Below, one piece after another: positions 16,426 through 25,271 of a DNA stretch of 64,000 bases (positions within the stretch are counted from its first letter, which is position 1; each line of letters opens with the position of its first letter). The stretch comes from Ferrovibrio sp036381655. Its GTDB lineage: Bacteria; Pseudomonadota; Alphaproteobacteria; Ferrovibrionales; Ferrovibrionaceae. Under the pieces are notes generated by a model. That model saw nothing but the letters and a program-made list of their open reading frames with translations, was not told the DNA's origin and ran no database searches. The position numbers and the translations under genes are program-made. The stretch covers positions 1 to 64,000 of the forward strand of contig NZ_DASVCJ010000006.1 in the NCBI RefSeq assembly GCF_036381655.1, read 5' to 3'.

Positions 16426-17586
16426 ATGGACTTCAACCTCACCACCGAGCAGCGCCAGATCTACGAGTACGGCGGCAAGCTGGCCCAGAAATACGACAAT
16501 GCCTATTGGCTGGAGCATGCCCGCCGTCATGCCTTTCCGAAGGAACTGTTCCGGCAGATCGCGGATGACGGCTTCCTGGGCATTATGGTGCCGGAGGAAT
16601 ATGGCGGCGCCGGCCTCGGGATGACGGAAATGGCGCTGCTGATGGAAGGCATGGCCAATCACGGCATTCCGCTCCTGATGCTGGTCGTCGGCCCGTGCAT
16701 GTCGCTGGCGCACCTGGCCGCGCATGGCACCGAGTTCCACAAGAAGGAACTGCTTCCGGCCGCCTGCCGCGGCGACATCCAATTCTGCTTCGCCATCACC
16801 GAACCGAACGCCGGCTCGAATTCGATCAGAATCGAGACGGTGGCCAAGCCGAACGGCAACCGGTTCTCGCTGACCGGACAGAAAACCTTCATCACCGGCG
16901 CCGATCTTGCCGATTATTGCCTCGTCGTCGCCCGCACCAAGCCGCATGATGAAGTCGCCCGAAAGACCGACGGCTTCACCCTCTTCGCGGTCGATCTCAA
17001 GGCCAAGGGCATCGAGAAGCAGCGCGTGCGCGTCTCGATCCCGGTTCCCGAGGAGCAGTGGACGCTCTATTTCGACGAGGTCGATCTCGGCCCCGAGGAC
17101 ATCGTCGGCGAAATCAACGACGGCTTTTCCATCCTCTTCGACTCGCTCAACCCGGAGCGGATCATGGTCGGCGCGATGTGCTGCGGCCTCGGCCGCTTCG
17201 CGCTCGGCAAGGGCGCCGCCTATGCCTCGCAGCGCTCGGTGTTCGGCCAGCCGATCGGCGCGCATCAGGGCGTGCAGCATCCGATGGCCAAGGCCCATGT
17301 CGCGGTCGAGACAGCCAGCCTGATGACGCGGCGCGCCGCCTGGGAGTTCGACAACGGCTTGCCGGCCGGCGGCTCCGCCAACATGGCGAAATACGCTGCC
17401 GCCGAGGCGGCAATCGAAGCCGTGGACGCGGCGCTGCAGGCCCATGGCGGCGCTGGCTTCACCGAGGATACCGGCCTTTACGAGCTTTATCCGCTGGTCA
17501 GGCTGCTCAGGACGGCACCGGTCAATCGCGAACTATGTCTGAGCTTCATCGGAGAAAAGCTCCTGGGCATGCCGCGATCTTATTGA
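16426..17586 (+). CDS. Acyl-CoA dehydrogenase family protein
   Basis: A 386-residue flavoprotein dehydrogenase: FNLTTEQRQIYEYGGKLAQ, FAITEPNAGSNSIRIETVAK (FAD/substrate loop), SVFGQPIGAHQGVQHPMA and LQAHGGAGFTEDTGLYELYP are present. The C-terminal EGT motif with the common catalytic glutamate is not seen; the stretch reads RTAPVNRELCLSFIGEKLLG, so the base may lie elsewhere, as in some subgroups of the family. It starts the rightward operon 111 bp after operator 2. The 3' end abuts the PaaK-like ligase. The ATG at 16426 is supported by a GAGGGCAGAACTG stretch upstream. Likely alpha,beta-dehydrogenation of the pathway's CoA ester. Confidence 0.8.
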   Translation: MDFNLTTEQRQIYEYGGKLAQKYDNAYWLEHARRHAFPKELFRQIADDGFLGIMVPEEYGGAGLGMTEMALLMEGMANHGIPLLMLVVGPCMSLAHLAAHGTEFHKKELLPAACRGDIQFCFAITEPNAGSNSIRIETVAKPNGNRFSLTGQKTFITGADLADYCLVVARTKPHDEVARKTDGFTLFAVDLKAKGIEKQRVRVSIPVPEEQWTLYFDEVDLGPEDIVGEINDGFSILFDSLNPERIMVGAMCCGLGRFALGKGAAYASQRSVFGQPIGAHQGVQHPMAKAHVAVETASLMTRRAAWEFDNGLPAGGSANMAKYAAAEAAIEAVDAALQAHGGAGFTEDTGLYELYPLVRLLRTAPVNRELCLSFIGEKLLGMPRSY

Positions 17587-17597
17587 GGGAGGAAATC

Positions 17598-18992
17598 GTG
17601 GAATTCGGGATGCGCTTCCGCCGCGCCGACGCCTTTGAGCGAAAGGGCGCCAGGTCCTGGCATGACATCGAATGTGCGCCGCTGGACGAGGTCAGACGAG
17701 TCCAGGAGGCTAAACTCGTCCGGCAGATGGAATGGCTGAGCCGGCGCTCCGCCTTCTACCAGCGCAAGTTCGCTCAAGCCGGCGTTGCCTTCGAGGATAT
17801 CCGCCGCATCGAGGACCTGCAGAAGCTGCCCTTCACGCTGAAGACCGAAATCCGCGAGAGCCTGTCGGCCGAGCGCCCGTTCGGCACGCATCTGGCCGCC
17901 GACCTGTCGGCCATCGCCCAGATGCAGGCGTCGTCCGGCACCACCGGAAGCCCCTCTTACGTCGCCCTGACGGAATCGGATGCCGAGATGTGGCATGAGA
18001 TGTCGTCGCGCTGCTTCTTCGCCGGCGGCATCCGCCCCGGCGATATCGTGCTGCATGCCTTTTCGATGGCCAAGGGCTTCGTCGGCGGCGTCCCCATCGT
18101 CCAGGGGCTCCAGTATATGGGCGCCATCGACGTGCCGATCGGCGCCGATGGCGGCGCCGACCGCCTGCTGCGCGCCGCCGCCGATCTGCGGCCCCGCTGC
18201 GTGCTCGGCGCGCCGAATTTCGTCGCCTATCTGGCCGAGAAGGCGCCGGAACTGATCGGCATGAAGGCCCGCGATCTCGGCGTCGAGCGGGTCATCGTCG
18301 GCGGCGAGCCAGGCGGCGGCATTCCCGCGATCCGCCACCGTATCGAGGAGCTGTGGGGCGCGAAATGCTGCGAGCTGCTCGGCGGCACCGATATCGGCAT
18401 GGCGTACTGGTCGGAATGCGACGAACAGTCGGGCATGCACATGGTCGCGCTCGATCACGTGATCGTCGAACTGCTCGACACCGAGACGGGCGCGATCATC
18501 CCGTTCGAAACCGGCGTCCGCGGCGAACTGATCTACACCGCCATCGGACGGCAGGCGAGCCCGCTGGTCCGCTTCCGCTCGGGCGACCATGTCGAGGTCC
18601 TGGGCACCAGTTGCGCCTGCGGCCGCACCGGGCCGAAAATCCGCTGCGTCGGCCGCACCGACGACATGCTGATCGTGCGCGGCGCCAATGTCTTTCCTTC
18701 GGCGATCCAGAGCATCGTCACAGAGATGGCGCCGCTGACCAACGGAGTCATGCGCGTGCTCGCCGATTTCGAAGGCCATACCACGCAATCGCCGTTGACG
18801 GTGTATGTGGAGCGCGGTCCGGCGCAGCAGCCCGCGGACGATGCCGCGTTGAAGGAAAAGGTGGAGACCCGCCTGAGGAATGCCCTTGCCTTCAAGGCGA
18901 ACGTGATCATCGTGGATGCCGATACTTTTGAAAAGCCGGGTGTGGCCAAGGTCGCACTGACCCTGCGCCAGAAACCGAAATTCCTGTCATGA
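17598..18992 (+). CDS. Phenylacetate-CoA ligase (PaaK)-like AMP-forming ligase
   Basis: A 464-residue protein of the PaaK branch of the ANL family: MQASSGTTGSPSYVALTESD (P-loop), ELLGGTDIGMAYWSEC (adenine site), the zinc-type cysteines in GTSCACGRTGPKIRC and the C-terminal GRTDDMLIVRGANVFPSAIQ. The start is a GTG at 17598 preceded by GGGAGGAAATC; an ATG at 17610 is the alternative. It overlaps the next gene by four bases (ATGA). PaaK relatives activate aryl or arylacetic acids to CoA esters; this is the third CoA ligase in the island. The exact acid is unknown. Confidence 0.82.
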   Translation: MEFGMRFRRADAFERKGARSWHDIECAPLDEVRRVQEAKLVRQMEWLSRRSAFYQRKFAQAGVAFEDIRRIEDLQKLPFTLKTEIRESLSAERPFGTHLAADLSAIAQMQASSGTTGSPSYVALTESDAEMWHEMSSRCFFAGGIRPGDIVLHAFSMAKGFVGGVPIVQGLQYMGAIDVPIGADGGADRLLRAAADLRPRCVLGAPNFVAYLAEKAPELIGMKARDLGVERVIVGGEPGGGIPAIRHRIEELWGAKCCELLGGTDIGMAYWSECDEQSGMHMVALDHVIVELLDTETGAIIPFETGVRGELIYTAIGRQASPLVRFRSGDHVEVLGTSCACGRTGPKIRCVGRTDDMLIVRGANVFPSAIQSIVTEMAPLTNGVMRVLADFEGHTTQSPLTVYVERGPAQQPADDAALKEKVETRLRNALAFKANVIIVDADTFEKPGVAKVALTLRQKPKFLS

Positions 18993-20596
18993 CCGTCATC
19001 AAGACCATGCTCGATACCGGCTCGGAAACCTTCCGCGCCAACGAAGCCAGTTACCGCGCCAAGATCGCGCAACTCCATTCCCTGCGGGCCCAGCAAAGGG
19101 CCGGCGGCCCGGAAAGCGCGCGCGCGCGGCATGTGAAGAAGGGCAAGCTGCTGCCGCGCGAGCGCGTCGAGCGCCTGCTCGATCCCGGATCGCCGTTCCT
19201 GGAGATCGGCGAACTCGCCGGACTCGGCAAATACGACGACGTGCCGCCGGGCGCCGGGATCATTACCGGGATCGGCCTGGTTTCCGGCCGCCACTGCATG
19301 ATCATCGCCAATGACGCCACGGTGAAGGGCGGCACCTATTTCGGCATGACCTGCCGCAAGCATGTCCGCGCCCAGCGGATCGCCTGGAAGAACCGCCTGC
19401 CCTGCATCACGCTGGTCGATTCCGGCGGCGCCTTCCTGCCCGACCAGCAGAATATCTTCCCCGACGAAGGCCAGTTCGGCACCATCTTCCACAACCAGGT
19501 CGGCATGTCCGGCGACGGCATCCCGCAGATCGCCGTCGTCATGGGCCCCTGCACCGCCGGCGGCGCCTATATCCCGGCGCTGTGCGACGAGGTGGTGATC
19601 GTGCGCGGCCAGGGCTTCATGTATCTCGGCGGACCGGAGCTTACCTTCGCGGCGACCGGCGAGAAGGTCGACGCGGAAACCCTCGGCGGCGCCAAGATGC
19701 ACACCTCCGTTTCGGGCGTGACCGACCATCTGGCCGAGGACGACGCCCATGCGCTGGCGATCACCCGCCAGATCGTCGCGCATCTGGGCGAACCCGCCGC
19801 GCCGCGCAAGACGCCGGCCGCGCCGCGCCCGCCCGCATACCCGGTCGAGGAGATCTACGGCATCGTCAGCCGCGATCCCAAGATTCCGACCGACAACCGC
19901 GAAGTGGTCGCCCGGCTGGTCGATGGCAGCGAATTCCACGAATTCAAGCCGCTCTATGGCGACACGCTGATGACCGGCTGGGGCCGCATTCATGGCCACG
20001 AAGTGGGCGTGCTGGCCAATACCGGCGTGCTGTTCGTCGAATCCGCCCTGAAGGCGGCGCATTTCATCAGCCTCTGCGTCCAGCGCGACATTCCGCTGAT
20101 CTTCCTCGCCGACATCACCGGCTTCATGGTCGGGCGCGAGGCCGAGCAGGCCGGCATCGCCAAGGCGGGGGCGAAGATGATCACCGCCATGTCCTCGGCC
20201 CGGGTGCCGAAATTCACCGTCATCACCGGCGGCGCCTATGGCGCGGGCTATCTGGCCATGCTGGGGCGCCCGTTCCAGCCGGATGCGCTGTTCTTCTGGC
20301 CCAGCGGCCGCGCGGCGATCATGGGACCGGAACAGGCGGCCAGCGTGCTCGCCCAGGTGCGCACCCAGATCAACGCGCGCGAATCGAAACGCTGGACTCC
20401 CGAGGAGGAGGAAGCCTTCAAGGCGCCGATCCGGCGCGAATACGAAGCCTTCCAGGATGCCTATAACTTCGCCTCGAACCTCTGGGCGGATGCCGTGATC
20501 GAACCGGCGGAAACGCGCGAAGTCCTCGGGCTTCTGCTGGACGTGGCGGCGCGCCGCCCGAAAGTCGACACGAATTTCGGCGTGTTCCGTTTTTAG
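18989..20596 (+). CDS. Acyl-CoA carboxylase carboxyltransferase (beta) subunit, methylcrotonyl/geranyl-CoA type
   Basis: A 535-residue carboxyltransferase with LVDSGGAFLPDQQNIFPDEG, NQVGMSGDGIPQIAVVMGPCTAGGAYIPALCDE, DAETLGGAKMHTSVSGVTDH and the C-terminal oxyanion segment TVITGGAYGAGYLAMLGRPF. These are the MccB/AtuC-like landmarks. It transfers CO2 from carboxybiotin to an enoyl-CoA. The neighbours (biotin-containing subunit, HMG-CoA lyase-like protein) form the familiar carboxylase-lyase set. Whether it prefers methylcrotonyl-, geranyl- or another beta-methyl enoyl-CoA cannot be read from the sequence alone. Confidence 0.85.
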   Translation: MTVIKTMLDTGSETFRANEASYRAKIAQLHSLRAQQRAGGPESARARHVKKGKLLPRERVERLLDPGSPFLEIGELAGLGKYDDVPPGAGIITGIGLVSGRHCMIIANDATVKGGTYFGMTCRKHVRAQRIAWKNRLPCITLVDSGGAFLPDQQNIFPDEGQFGTIFHNQVGMSGDGIPQIAVVMGPCTAGGAYIPALCDEVVIVRGQGFMYLGGPELTFAATGEKVDAETLGGAKMHTSVSGVTDHLAEDDAHALAITRQIVAHLGEPAAPRKTPAAPRPPAYPVEEIYGIVSRDPKIPTDNREVVARLVDGSEFHEFKPLYGDTLMTGWGRIHGHEVGVLANTGVLFVESALKAAHFISLCVQRDIPLIFLADITGFMVGREAEQAGIAKAGAKMITAMSSARVPKFTVITGGAYGAGYLAMLGRPFQPDALFFWPSGRAAIMGPEQAASVLAQVRTQINARESKRWTPEEEEAFKAPIRREYEAFQDAYNFASNLWADAVIEPAETREVLGLLLDVAARRPKVDTNFGVFRF

Positions 20597-20607
20597 GAGA
20601 GTCCCAC

Positions 20608-22623
20608 ATGAAGATCGGAACACTCCTGATCGCAAACCGCGGCGAGATCGCCTGCCGCATCGCGCGCACCGCGCGCAGGCTGGGCATCGTTCCCGTCGGC
20701 GTCCATTCCGATGCCGATACGGGCGCGCTCCATGTCCGGGAGATCGGACAGTCGATCCGCATCGGGCCGGGCCCGGCCTCCGAGAGCTACCTGCGCATCG
20801 ATGCGATCCTTGATGCCGCGCGCCGCGCCGGGGCCGACGCCATCCACCCTGGCTACGGCTTCCTCTCGGAGAACCCGGCTTTCGCGCGCGCCGTGGAGGC
20901 AGCGGGGCTGATCTTCGTCGGACCGACGCCCGAAACGCTGGAGCGCTTCGGCGACAAGGCGCAGGCCAAGTCCGCTGCGATCAAGGCGGGCGTTCCGGTT
21001 CTTCCCGGCAGCGAAGGCGCCTATTCCGCCCCGGCCAAGATCGCCGCCGAGGTCCGGCGCCTCGGCTTGCCCGCGCTTCTGAAAGCCATCGGCGGCGGCG
21101 GCGGACGGGGTCAGCGCCTGGTGACAAGCGAAGCGACGCTGACGGGCGACATCGAGGCCGCCTTGCGCGAGGCGCGCAGCACGTTCGGCTCCGAAGGCCT
21201 GCTGATCGAGCGCTTCCTGCCCGAGTCCCGCCACATCGAAATCCAGATCGCCGGCGACGGGCGCGGCAATGTCATTCACCTCCGCGAACGGGACTGCACG
21301 TTGCAGCGCCGCCATCAGAAGGTGATCGAGGAGGCGCCTGCCGTCGGTCTCGACCGGGCTCTGCTCGACCGGATCGCTTCGGACGCGGTGCGTCTCGGAC
21401 GAAGCGTCGACTACCGCGGCCTCGGCACGGTGGAATTCCTGGTTGCGGGCAATGACTATTTCTTTCTCGAGGTGAATCCCCGGCTCCAGGTCGAGCATCC
21501 GGTCACCGAGGCGATCACCGGGCTCGACCTGGTCGCATTGCAATTGGCCATCGCCGCAGGCGAAGGCCTGCCGATTGCGCAGGAGGATGTCCGCTGCGAC
21601 GGCCACGCGATCGAGGCGCGGCTCTATGCCGAAGATCCCGCCAACCAGTTCGCTCCATCCACGGGCAGGATCGAGGATTTGATCCTGCCCGACCGCATCC
21701 GCGTCGATAGCGGCGTCGTCCGGGCCGATGCGGTAACGCCGTTCTACGATCCGATGATCGCCAAGCTGATCGTGCATGCCGGCGACCGCGCGGCCGCTCT
21801 GGCGGCGCTCGAACGGGCGCTGGGGCAGAGCGCCGTTTCCGGCGTCAAGACCAACCGGGCATTCCTCCGCGCCCTGCTTCGCGACGAGGAAGTTGCAGCC
21901 ATGCGGATTCACACCCGCTGGATCGATGCCCGCCTAGATCGGCTGGTGGCGGACATGCCTGGGCCAAGGCAGCGCCTCTGGCAGGCCGCCGCCGCCTGCC
22001 TGTACCTGATGGACGGGCGCATGGCGGGTGCGGCGGATGCCTGGCGGCGGCGCGACATCTTCACCGGCTGGCGGCTCGGCCTCGGCTCTCCGGAAGCGGT
22101 GGCGGGCCAGCGGGTGACGCTTTCGGCCGCGGACGGCGCCGACGAGGAATTCCGCGTCTCTCCCATCGGGCCGAATGGGGCATTCACCGTCATCGCCGCC
22201 GATGGCAACGCCACCGACCTCTGTCTGTCGGAATTCCGCCCAGGCGAGTGGCTGATCGCGCATGCCGGCGAGGAATACGCGATCCGCGCCACGGTCTGCG
22301 CCGGCGAAATCGGCATCGAAACCGCCGAGGGGCGTTACAGCTTCAAAGCGCTTCCCCCGCTCGCCACGGCGACGGGCGAGTCGGTGCTGGACGGGACGTT
22401 GAACTCGCCGCTGACCGGCCTCATCGTCAAGGTCGCCGTTGCCGAAGGCGATCCGGTGACAGCCGGCGAAACGGTCGCGATCCTGGAATCGATGAAACTG
22501 GAGATATCGATCAAGGCCACCACGTCGGGCCGGGCCGCCAGGATTGCCGTGCGCGAGGGCGACATGGTCGACCGCGGCCAGACGATTGCGGAAATCGCGC
22601 CGCTGGAGGTGCAGGCAACATGA
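20608..22623 (+). CDS. Acyl-CoA carboxylase biotin carboxylase/biotin carrier (alpha) subunit
   Basis: A 671-residue two-function subunit. Residues 1-450 form a biotin carboxylase (LLIANRGEIACRIARTARRL, GGGGGRGQRLV, FLEVNPRLQVEHPVTE). A linking domain follows, and the C-terminal carrier domain has the biotinylation motif ILESMKLEIS with the acceptor lysine near residue 630. It carboxylates its own biotin with ATP and bicarbonate and passes CO2 to the beta subunit encoded 11 bp upstream. Its TGA overlaps the ATG of the lyase gene. Confidence 0.88.
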   Translation: MKIGTLLIANRGEIACRIARTARRLGIVPVGVHSDADTGALHVREIGQSIRIGPGPASESYLRIDAILDAARRAGADAIHPGYGFLSENPAFARAVEAAGLIFVGPTPETLERFGDKAQAKSAAIKAGVPVLPGSEGAYSAPAKIAAEVRRLGLPALLKAIGGGGGRGQRLVTSEATLTGDIEAALREARSTFGSEGLLIERFLPESRHIEIQIAGDGRGNVIHLRERDCTLQRRHQKVIEEAPAVGLDRALLDRIASDAVRLGRSVDYRGLGTVEFLVAGNDYFFLEVNPRLQVEHPVTEAITGLDLVALQLAIAAGEGLPIAQEDVRCDGHAIEARLYAEDPANQFAPSTGRIEDLILPDRIRVDSGVVRADAVTPFYDPMIAKLIVHAGDRAAALAALERALGQSAVSGVKTNRAFLRALLRDEEVAAMRIHTRWIDARLDRLVADMPGPRQRLWQAAAACLYLMDGRMAGAADAWRRRDIFTGWRLGLGSPEAVAGQRVTLSAADGADEEFRVSPIGPNGAFTVIAADGNATDLCLSEFRPGEWLIAHAGEEYAIRATVCAGEIGIETAEGRYSFKALPPLATATGESVLDGTLNSPLTGLIVKVAVAEGDPVTAGETVAILESMKLEISIKATTSGRAARIAVREGDMVDRGQTIAEIAPLEVQAT

Positions 22624-23582
22624 CCGGCTATCCGAAATTCGTCGAATTCCGCGAGGAAGGTCCGCGCGAGGGATTCCAGATCGAAAAGAAGATCTATCCG
22701 ATCGAGCAGCGTCTCGCCTTCATCGACATGCTTAGCGACACCGGACTGAGGCAGATCCAGGTCGGCTCCTTCGTCAGCCCTAAATACGTGCCGCAAATGG
22801 CCGACACGGCCGACGTCTTCGAGCGGATCAGGCGCGTCGAGGGAGTCCGCTACACGGCGCTGTGGCTCAACGAGAACGGCTTTCAGCGGGCGCTGGCCGC
22901 GAAGGATGTCCATATCGACGCAAGGCTGTTGTTCTACGCCTCGGACACCTTCTCGCGGAAGAACAACAACTGCTCGGCCGCCGAAATGCGCGAGCGCCAG
23001 CGCGACTGGGTGCGGCTGTACAAACAGCATGGCTTCGCCGTGGAAACGGCCTATGTGATGGCGGCCTTCGGGTGCAATTTCGAAGGCGAAATTTCCCAGG
23101 ACAGGGTGATGGACGATTTCCGGTTCATCCTGCGTCTGGCGGAGGAAGAGGAGATCCCCGTCCCGGCCCTGGTGATCGCCGATACCATGGGATGGGCCAA
23201 TCCCGAAGCGGTCAAACGGATGATCGGCGGGTTGCGCGAGATCGCACCCGGAGCGCGCATCGGCATGCATATCCACGACACCCGCGGCCTCGGGATCGCC
23301 AACGTCCAGGCCGCGCTCGGCATGGGAGTCGACCTGTTCGAGACGTCGGTTGCCGGCCTCGGCGGCTGCCCCTTCGCCAGCCACGGCCATGCCCGCGCGG
23401 CCGGCAATGTCTGCACCGAGGATGCCGTCTTCCTCTGCCACGAGCTGGGCATCGAGACGGGCATCGACCTGGACAAGCTGATCGCCGCGGCGCAGGCGGC
23501 GGAACGGCTGATCGGCGCGCCGCTGATGGGGCGCGTCATGCATTCCGGCGGGCTGGCCCAGTATCGCAGAAGCAAGAGCTGA
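22620..23582 (+). CDS. Hydroxymethylglutaryl-CoA lyase-like protein
   Basis: A 320-residue TIM-barrel lyase of the HMGL/DRE-TIM family. FREEGPREGFQIEKK stands where HMG-CoA lyases have GPRDG, so glutamate replaces the usual metal-binding aspartate. HIHDTRGLGIANVQAAL (HxH metal ligands) and AGLGGCPFASHGHARAAGNV (active-site cysteine loop) are visible; the loop is longer than in classical HMGL. It should cleave a 3-hydroxyacyl-CoA with a carboxymethyl branch, giving acetyl-CoA and a ketone or keto acid. Last gene of the rightward operon (ATGA overlap). Confidence 0.8.
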   Translation: MTGYPKFVEFREEGPREGFQIEKKIYPIEQRLAFIDMLSDTGLRQIQVGSFVSPKYVPQMADTADVFERIRRVEGVRYTALWLNENGFQRALAAKDVHIDARLLFYASDTFSRKNNNCSAAEMRERQRDWVRLYKQHGFAVETAYVMAAFGCNFEGEISQDRVMDDFRFILRLAEEEEIPVPALVIADTMGWANPEAVKRMIGGLREIAPGARIGMHIHDTRGLGIANVQAALGMGVDLFETSVAGLGGCPFASHGHARAAGNVCTEDAVFLCHELGIETGIDLDKLIAAAQAAERLIGAPLMGRVMHSGGLAQYRRSKS

Positions 23583-23628
23583 GCGGCGCGGCCGGCGACT
23601 GCTCCCGCGGCGCCGCCCCTGCTTGCGA

Positions 23629-24438
23629 TCAGATCGGGCAATCCTTGCGGAAATTCGGCTTGCGCTTCTCGCGGTGCGAAGCGACGCCTTCCTTCACGTC
23701 CTCGCCCATGAAGCCGAGCATTTCGAGCGCGGTGGAGGTGTCGAAGATCGGGCCCGCCTGACGCAGCCAGTTGTTCAGCGAGTATTTCGTCCAGCGGATG
23801 GCGCTCTGCGCGCCATTGGCCAGCTCGCTGGCGATCTCGATCGCGGTATCCTGCAGCACCTCGTCCTCGACGCACATCGAGACCAGGCCGATCCGGTCGG
23901 CCTCTTCGCCCGAGATGGCGCGGCAGGTCAGCAGATAGTATTTCGCCTTCGCCATGCCGCACAGGAGCGGCCAGATGATCGGCGCGACGTCGCCGGCGGC
24001 CACGCCCAGCCGCGGATGGCCATCGACGATCTTGGCCTTCTTGCCGGCGATGGAGATGTCGGCGAGGATGCCGACCACCAGGCCGGCGCCGGCCGCAGGG
24101 CCGTTGATCGCCGAGATGATCGGCTTGTTGCAGTTGATGATGTTGTAGACGAGATCCTTGGCTTCCTTCCAGGTCGCCATCACCTGGTCGAAATTGCCGG
24201 TCAGGCTTTCGATCAGGCCGAAATCGCCGCCGGCGGAGAACGCCTTGCCGGCGCCCGTCACGATCACCGCGTTGACGTTCGGATCGCGGTCGATGTCGCG
24301 CCAGACATCGGTCATCTGCGTATGCGTTTCGGCATCGACCGAGTTGAAGGTCTGCGGCCGGTCGAAAGTCATGCGCAGGACGCGCTCTGCCGGATAGTCG
24401 AATTTCAGCCTGTCATAGACCGCGTACCGGTCGCTCAT
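23629..24438 (-). CDS. Crotonase-family protein without the two classical catalytic glutamates
   Basis: A 269-residue crotonase: VLRMTFDRPQTFNSVDAET, SAGGDFGLIES, INGPAAGAGLVVGILADI and the C-terminal EGVASHREKRKPNFRKDC. Aligned by eye with enoyl-CoA hydratase, the first glutamate (GGGCE) is valine and the second (QPEI) is arginine in DGHPRLGVAAGD. The conserved aspartates and histidine around that segment may serve instead, as happens in crotonases with other activities. It is the second gene of a leftward pair, 28 bp after the transglutaminase-like gene; the ribosome site GGGAGAACG precedes its ATG. Possible ring-opening or hydrolase role; unproven. Confidence 0.75.
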   Translation of the reverse strand: MSDRYAVYDRLKFDYPAERVLRMTFDRPQTFNSVDAETHTQMTDVWRDIDRDPNVNAVIVTGAGKAFSAGGDFGLIESLTGNFDQVMATWKEAKDLVYNIINCNKPIISAINGPAAGAGLVVGILADISIAGKKAKIVDGHPRLGVAAGDVAPIIWPLLCGMAKAKYYLLTCRAISGEEADRIGLVSMCVEDEVLQDTAIEIASELANGAQSAIRWTKYSLNNWLRQAGPIFDTSTALEMLGFMGEDVKEGVASHREKRKPNFRKDCPI

Positions 24439-24466
24439 CTGCGTTCTCCCGTTTTATGTTAAAGGC

Positions 24467-25216
24467 TTATCCAGCGAAATCGGCGTCGTGCAGGCCTGCC
24501 TGCGATCCGGCGAGGCGCTTTTCGTTGAACTCGACCAGGCGCGGATAGGTCTTCCTGAAGTCGGCCAGGAACGTATCGATCGGCGGATCGGCGTAGATGC
24601 CGCGGTTGTTGACGTATTCCATATGCCGCTGGTTCTTCGTATCGAATTCGTGGAACAGCGCGTCCGCCCGGCCGTCGAAGATCAGCGGCTTGACCCCGAA
24701 CCGCGCGCAAAGTTCCATGTTGAAGGCAGGCGTCACCTTGCGGGCCGCGCCGTCCAGCCAGAGCTGGACATAGCCGTGATAGATGAACAGGTCCGTCTGC
24801 ATCATTTCCGCCAGCTTGGGCGAGTTCAGGTGATTGCGGACATCGGCGAAGCCGACCGCCGCCGGGATCCCCGCGGCCCGCAGGCAGGCCGTCAGCAGAA
24901 TGGCCTTCGGCACGCAGAAGGCGGTCTCCTGCCCTGTCACCGCGCTGGCGCGATAATCCTCGGCCCGGACGGGAATATTGTAGGGATCATAGCGCAGGCC
25001 GTCGCGCACGGCCTCGAAAAGCCGGATGCTCTTTTCGGTCGGCGAAGCGCCTTCCTGCCCTTCCAGCGCCTTCGCGGTGAAGCGCCGCACCTCCGGCGAA
25101 TCGCAGTCGATGTATTTCGTGGGTTGCAGGTAGCGCTCCGCCGGAAACTCCCTGTCCGCTTCGCTCGTTCCCAAGGGGCAATCTCCACTCCGAGCTGACG
25201 CTCCGCTCCGCGCCAT
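24467..25216 (-). CDS. Transglutaminase-like superfamily protein
   Basis: A cytoplasmic-looking protein of 249 residues with the transglutaminase-type core: cysteine in TAFCVPKAILLTACLRAAGI, histidine in IYHGYVQLWLDG and the acidic/amide position in KVTPAFN. No signal peptide is seen. The family includes cysteine peptidases and amidases but also proteins that act on acyl groups. Its promoter has a perfect TTGACA (25311-25306) and the third CTAAC-N4-GTTAG palindrome 56 bp before the ATG, so it belongs to the double-TetR regulon. A role in the CoA pathway (for example hydrolysis or ring opening) is only a guess. Confidence 0.72.
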   Translation of the reverse strand: MARSGASARSGDCPLGTSEADREFPAERYLQPTKYIDCDSPEVRRFTAKALEGQEGASPTEKSIRLFEAVRDGLRYDPYNIPVRAEDYRASAVTGQETAFCVPKAILLTACLRAAGIPAAVGFADVRNHLNSPKLAEMMQTDLFIYHGYVQLWLDGAARKVTPAFNMELCARFGVKPLIFDGRADALFHEFDTKNQRHMEYVNNRGIYADPPIDTFLADFRKTYPRLVEFNEKRLAGSQAGLHDADFAG

Positions 25217-25271
25217 GGGCGCCAGATGGAAGTCCGGCCGCGCGCAGCCCGGCCCGTCGCGATCTCAGTTT

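Noticed and set aside
18533..20635. 700-codon minus-strand frame opposite the PaaK-like ligase and carboxyltransferase genes
   Set aside because: Composition of a shadow frame; the plus-strand genes have catalytic motifs and overlapping operon structure.
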